A stretch of DNA of 64,000 nt from Candidatus Sulfopaludibacter sp. SbA3 (GTDB lineage Bacteria; Acidobacteriota; Terriglobia; Bryobacterales; Bryobacteraceae). Below are positions 59,421 to 64,000 of this stretch, in pieces. Where the stretch lies: NCBI GenBank assembly GCA_945890485.1, contig CAMDCN010000001.1, forward strand, positions 558,001 through 622,000. Direction: 5' to 3'. The translations under genes were made by a program, and so were the position numbers. The notes beneath the pieces were generated by a model. That model did not search any database and was not told the origin of the DNA. It worked only from the letters and a program-made list of their open reading frames with translations. How positions within the stretch are numbered: the first letter of the stretch is position 1; every line of letters starts with the position of its first letter.

Positions 59421-60878
59421 TTACTTGCGCCGCAGCTCCGCCGGCGCCCGCTCCCGGTCATGACTTTCACTCACAAACTTCCACTCCACCGGCACTGTCT
59501 CTGGCGGATAGCAGATCCGGTCCGTACAACTTTGATACCGGAAGGTGCCCTTGATGACCAAGGTTTCGTCCTTCAACTGCGGAGGCAGCGTGATGTCGCG
59601 CGCTGCGCTGAAGACTCCGCTGTACTGCGAGTTCTTATCGGCCTTCGGCCACACCGGATCGGTTGCCTTCACCCCTTCGAGAGACCACGCCACCGGGATG
59701 AACTCCTCGGGAGCGCCGGGCGCGTAGACGTGCAGTCCCTTTCCTAACGCGCCTTCGAGCGTCAATCGGATTCGCTGTCCGCCGCGAACTACCGAAGCAC
59801 TCGCGCCGGTAGTCACTTTGATTCTTTTGCCGGTGAACTCGCCAAGCGGCGCTGCCTTTTGGCCAAACCGCCCGCTCAGCACGGACGAGATCGTGAACCG
59901 CTCGCGAAAATCCTCTTCGAAGTACTTCGCCGTCACCCGTCCCTGGCCGTCGAGCAGAAACACGCCGGGATGCGGAATACCCTGCATAAAATCGATGTTC
60001 ACCGCCTTGTTTCGCAACCCAAACGCATCGATTAACTTCGAGTCCGTATCCGACAAGAAGGGATAATCGAGCTTCTTCCGGGCAAAGAAGTAGCGCCAGA
60101 CCGCTTCACTGTCATAGCTCACAGCTAGCACATTCATTCCGAGTTTCCGCACATTCGCCACCTGTTGTCCCAACTCCACGAGTTGGGTTTTGCAGTACGG
60201 TCACCAATCCGCTGAGCGGACAAACAAGACGAACAGGCCCTTCGGTCCCGCCAGTTTCTTGAAGTCTGGAACCAGCGGACCCACGTTCTCGCCGATCACC
60301 GGCCCCGGCGGCAGCTCCGTCAACTGCAGATCTTTGAAGTGCACCGTGATGCCCGGCCCACTATGCACCTGCAGCGCGATGAAACCGGTTCTCTCAATGC
60401 CCGGTTCGGTCTCCCGATAGTCCACCGTTTTTTTGCCATCGAGTTCGAGGGTGATGCGGTCGCCGTCGGCGGTAATCACATACTTGTGCCACGCCTTCGT
60501 ATCGAGGTTCGGCACCGCGGTCTGCGCCAACACTTTTTTCCGCCGCGACTCATCGTAGAGAGCGCCCCAATACTTCTCGCCGATGTCGGCCTGATAGCCT
60601 TCCACCTCGTGCGAATCCGGCACCGGTTTTGAACGAAACTGCACTCCGCTATTGCCTACGCCATCAACAAGCTGAAACTGCAGCGCCAGCCGGAAATTGC
60701 CATAGTGCTTCTTCGTCCGCAGGAAATCGTTGTACTTCAATCCGGAGTGCTTTCCGGTGATCACGCCGCCCGACTCGCTCCAAAGTCCGGGCGTATCGAC
60801 GACGAAATCGGAAAATTTCAGTTCCGCGGCCAGAGCCAAGCCCGGAAGAAGAAGAGCCGGCAGCAGCAAGCGGGTCAT
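59421..60878 (-). CDS. Selenoprotein: DUF1080, Sec-peroxiredoxin-like and DsbD-N-like fusion
   Basis: 485 residues if the in-frame TGA at 60201-60203 is read as selenocysteine (U226 from the chosen start). The signal peptide is MTRLLLPALLLPGLALA; starts at 60887 or 60890 are also possible. Residues about 18-195 are a DUF1080/3-keto-disaccharide hydrolase-like lectin fold (VDGVGNSGVQFRSKPVPDS, VHSGPGITVHFKDL). Residues about 205-350 are a peroxiredoxin/thioredoxin fold with SADW-U-PYCKTQL, where homologues have CPYC. Residues about 365-475 resemble the DsbD N-terminal domain with YQSCTDRICYPP. A bacterial SECIS-like hairpin follows the TGA. It probably acts in periplasmic thiol or peroxide chemistry. 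Read conventionally, the gene is split into two frames that make no sense as separate proteins. Confidence 0.85.
60169..60187 (-). promoter_or_regulatory. Bacterial SECIS-like stem-loop after the Sec TGA
   Basis: Read on the mRNA, CCCAACUC, loop GUG, GAGUUGGG: a perfect 8-bp stem with a 3-nt apical loop whose first base is G. The loop begins 22 nt after the UGA. The published bacterial SECIS rules ask for an upper stem of at least 4 bp, a G in the first two loop bases and a loop 16-37 nt from UGA, and all are met. SelB would bind here to recruit Sec-tRNA. Confidence 0.8.
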
Positions 60879-60896
60879 ACTAGTCATCATACGCCC

Positions 60897-62654
60897 ATGG
60901 ACTTTGCCGCACACCTCAAGAGCGTCGTCGACATCGTAAAGGTGATCGGCGCCTACGTTCCGCTTAAAAAGCGCGGCGCGAACAGCTATATCGGGCTTTG
61001 TCCGTTCCATAGCGAAAAGTCTCCGTCGTTTAACGTCCACCCGACACAGCAGTTCTACAAGTGCTTCGGCTGCGGGGCCGGAGGCGACGTGATCAAGTTC
61101 GTCATGGAGTACGAAAAAGTTACGTTTCAGGAAGCGATCGCCTCGCTAGCGGAACAGTTTGGGGTTCCACTTCCCGAGAAGAAGCAGAGTTTCAACGATC
61201 CTGAGGCTCGACTTCGAACGGCGTTATTGGCGATGCACGATCTGGCCGCGAAGGTTTTTCAACAGAATCTCGCCGGCCCCTCCGGCGCGGACGCCCGGGC
61301 TTATCTCGAAAAGCGCCGGTTGCCCCTGAGCCGCGCGGCGGAGTTTGGCGTCGGGTTCAGCGAACGCAGCGGCCAGGGACTCGTCCGGGTTCTGAAAGCC
61401 CAAGGCTTTACGTCACAGGAGATTGAAGATTCGGGTCTGGCCGGCAAACGCGACGACGGTACGCTTTACGACAAGTTCCGAGGCCGATTGATGTTCCCGA
61501 TTCACAACGAAAGCGGGAAGATTATTGCATTCGGTGGCCGGGCGCTCTACGAAGGCGACGAACCCAAGTATTTGAATTCGCCAGGCACGGCCATCTATAC
61601 GAAAAGCTTGGTTCTGTACCACCTGCATCGCGCCAGAGAGGCGGCGCGGAAGACGGGCCGCCTCGTACTGGTGGAAGGTTACATGGACGTGATCGGCGCC
61701 TGGGCTGCGGGCGTGAAAGAGGCCGTCGCGCCCTGCGGCACTGCCTTGACGCAGCAACAGGTGAAGATCATGAGCAAGTACGCGCCACAGGTGGTCGTCA
61801 ACTTCGACCCCGACAACGCGGGCGCTAACGCGGCGGAAAAGTCGATTGCGATTCTACTTGAAGAGCACATGCGCATCCGCATCGCCACGCTCGAAGGCGG
61901 GCTTGACCCGGACGAGTACGTGGCGACCCACGGCGCTGAGGCATATGTGAATCGCATCGACAAAGCCCAGAACTATTTTCACTGGCTGGCGGGACGGGCT
62001 CAGCAGCGCTTTGACACGAAGACGGCCGAAGGCAAGGTGCAGGCGCTTGAGTTCCTGTTGCCGGCGATCCGTCGGGTGCAGGATCCGATGGAGCGCGCAT
62101 CGCTCGCCGCTGAATTGGCGAATCGGTTGGGCGTCGAGCAGGCGATGCTGCTCGACCAGTTCCGCCGCATGGCCGTGCAACGTTCCGAGCAGCGGATGGC
62201 CGCACCGACGCTGGATCTATCGCCGGCGGAAAAAGTTCTGCTGCAGTTGCTGCTGCAGTCGCCCGAGGTTTGTGAGTTCGCCGCGCCGGTCCTACTCGAC
62301 GACGAACGGCTGGAGCACTTCGCGCTGACGAGTTCGCAGGCGTGGCCGCTCTGGCAGAAGGTGCTTCGCGAGGCCGCCGAGGGCCCTTTGCAATTTTCTC
62401 AGCTTGAGGAGCAACTCAACCCGGCCGAGAAATCTCTAATGGCAACCTTGGTTTTCGCCGATAGAACAGCAGACGAACAAGAAGCGATGATGCAAGCAGC
62501 AGCCTGTCTGGCACAATTTGCCGCAGCGGGGCGGCGTGCGCGCATTAATGAGCTGAAGCGTCATATCCGAACGCTGGAGCAAGGCGGGTCGCTGGCTGAA
62601 GCTCTATCGATCACCGAGGAGTTATATGCGCTCGAACGGCAAGAGAGAGCCTGA
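60897..62654 (+). CDS. dnaG: DNA primase DnaG
   Basis: 585 residues from [20 protein letters not shown]; the start is very close to the divergent selenoprotein start. The N-terminal zinc-binding CHC2 domain has Cys35, His38, Cys56 and Cys59 ([12 protein letters not shown] and [10 protein letters not shown]). The TOPRIM domain holds VEGYMDVI (Glu260) and NFDPDNAG (Asp304). A C-terminal helicase-binding region (from about 450) is diverged. It makes RNA primers at the replication fork and pairs with DnaB. The following rpoD fits the macromolecular-synthesis operon order, without rpsU. Confidence 0.96.
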   Translation: MDFAAHLKSVVDIVKVIGAYVPLKKRGANSYIGLCPFHSEKSPSFNVHPTQQFYKCFGCGAGGDVIKFVMEYEKVTFQEAIASLAEQFGVPLPEKKQSFNDPEARLRTALLAMHDLAAKVFQQNLAGPSGADARAYLEKRRLPLSRAAEFGVGFSERSGQGLVRVLKAQGFTSQEIEDSGLAGKRDDGTLYDKFRGRLMFPIHNESGKIIAFGGRALYEGDEPKYLNSPGTAIYTKSLVLYHLHRAREAARKTGRLVLVEGYMDVIGAWAAGVKEAVAPCGTALTQQQVKIMSKYAPQVVVNFDPDNAGANAAEKSIAILLEEHMRIRIATLEGGLDPDEYVATHGAEAYVNRIDKAQNYFHWLAGRAQQRFDTKTAEGKVQALEFLLPAIRRVQDPMERASLAAELANRLGVEQAMLLDQFRRMAVQRSEQRMAAPTLDLSPAEKVLLQLLLQSPEVCEFAAPVLLDDERLEHFALTSSQAWPLWQKVLREAAEGPLQFSQLEEQLNPAEKSLMATLVFADRTADEQEAMMQAAACLAQFAAAGRRARINELKRHIRTLEQGGSLAEALSITEELYALERQERA

Positions 62655-62671
62655 CGGCGTGTTGTAGACTA

Positions 62672-64000
<1,329 letters not shown>

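Noticed and set aside
59421-61040. Two separate genes (DUF1080 protein and a short thioredoxin-like protein) instead of one
   Set aside because: The frame is unchanged across the TGA, the second part would lose its active-site strand, no ribosome site precedes its first start, and a SECIS-like hairpin is present.

Overview
The window looks like a chromosomal segment from a GC-rich Acidobacteriota bacterium close to Solibacter/Bryobacter. The basis is family content: a Solibacter-type C-terminal domain of the TIGR03437 kind (44435-46801), a GWxTD-domain protein, a TPR-CHAT protein beside an ECF sigma factor, a PEP-CTERM protein, and planctomycete-like DUF1549/1553, DUF1552 and DUF1592 proteins. 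This is inference from protein families; no rRNA is present to confirm it. I saw no transposase, integrase, phage gene, CRISPR array, tRNA or rRNA.

Layout. 0.4-3.5 kb: TPR-CHAT protease-like gene and ECF sigma factor in one operon. 3.6-5.5 kb: ImuA/ImuB-like translesion pair without dnaE2. 5.5-10.4 kb: YbaK, a TPR protein, a DUF4287/DUF5655 protein, and three amide or metal-hydrolase family genes. 10.4-13.1 kb: EF-hand, ApbE-DUF2271 and PepSY-TM operon. 13.1-16.0 kb: large cytochrome-like DUF1549/DUF1553 protein. 16.0-21.0 kb: RND efflux operon with a third unknown cistron. 21.2-22.9 kb: PEP-CTERM protein and a GNAT acetyltransferase. 22.9-30.6 kb: minus-strand run DUF1592, DUF1552, two LRR proteins, sulfatase. 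31.2-32.4 kb: CpaE/TadZ-like ATPase. 32.7-36.7 kb: outer-membrane barrel, GWxTD protein, flavin reductase. 36.8-39.6 kb: HU, site-2 protease, glycosyltransferase, sugar epimerase. 39.8-40.5 kb: two Flp pilins with strong terminators. 40.5-44.3 kb: membrane glycosyltransferase, LarA-like isomerase, HemQ. 44.4-52.6 kb: two secreted proteins, an aquaporin, YceD-L32-PlsX, and a lytic transglycosylase. 52.7-58.6 kb: FG-GAP and DUF6807 genes, a patatin with a small partner, a glycosidase-like protein and TsaB. 58.5-60.9 kb: radical SAM protein and a selenoprotein. 60.9-64 kb: dnaG and the 5' part of rpoD.

The strongest unusual finding is the gene at 59421-60878 (minus). It reads as one three-domain redox protein only if the in-frame TGA at 60201-60203 is selenocysteine. 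The TGA sits exactly at the first position of a thioredoxin-like U-P-Y-C motif. It is followed by a perfect 8-bp stem whose GUG loop starts 22 nt downstream, which fits the bacterial SECIS rules. Other points worth a look are the TPR-CHAT/sigma pair, a C10 tract upstream of a pilin and two pilins with nearly identical mature parts. Also notable are a CapV-like patatin behind a small Pro/Thr-rich ORF, and a change of G-over-C strand bias along the window that does not follow gene direction.
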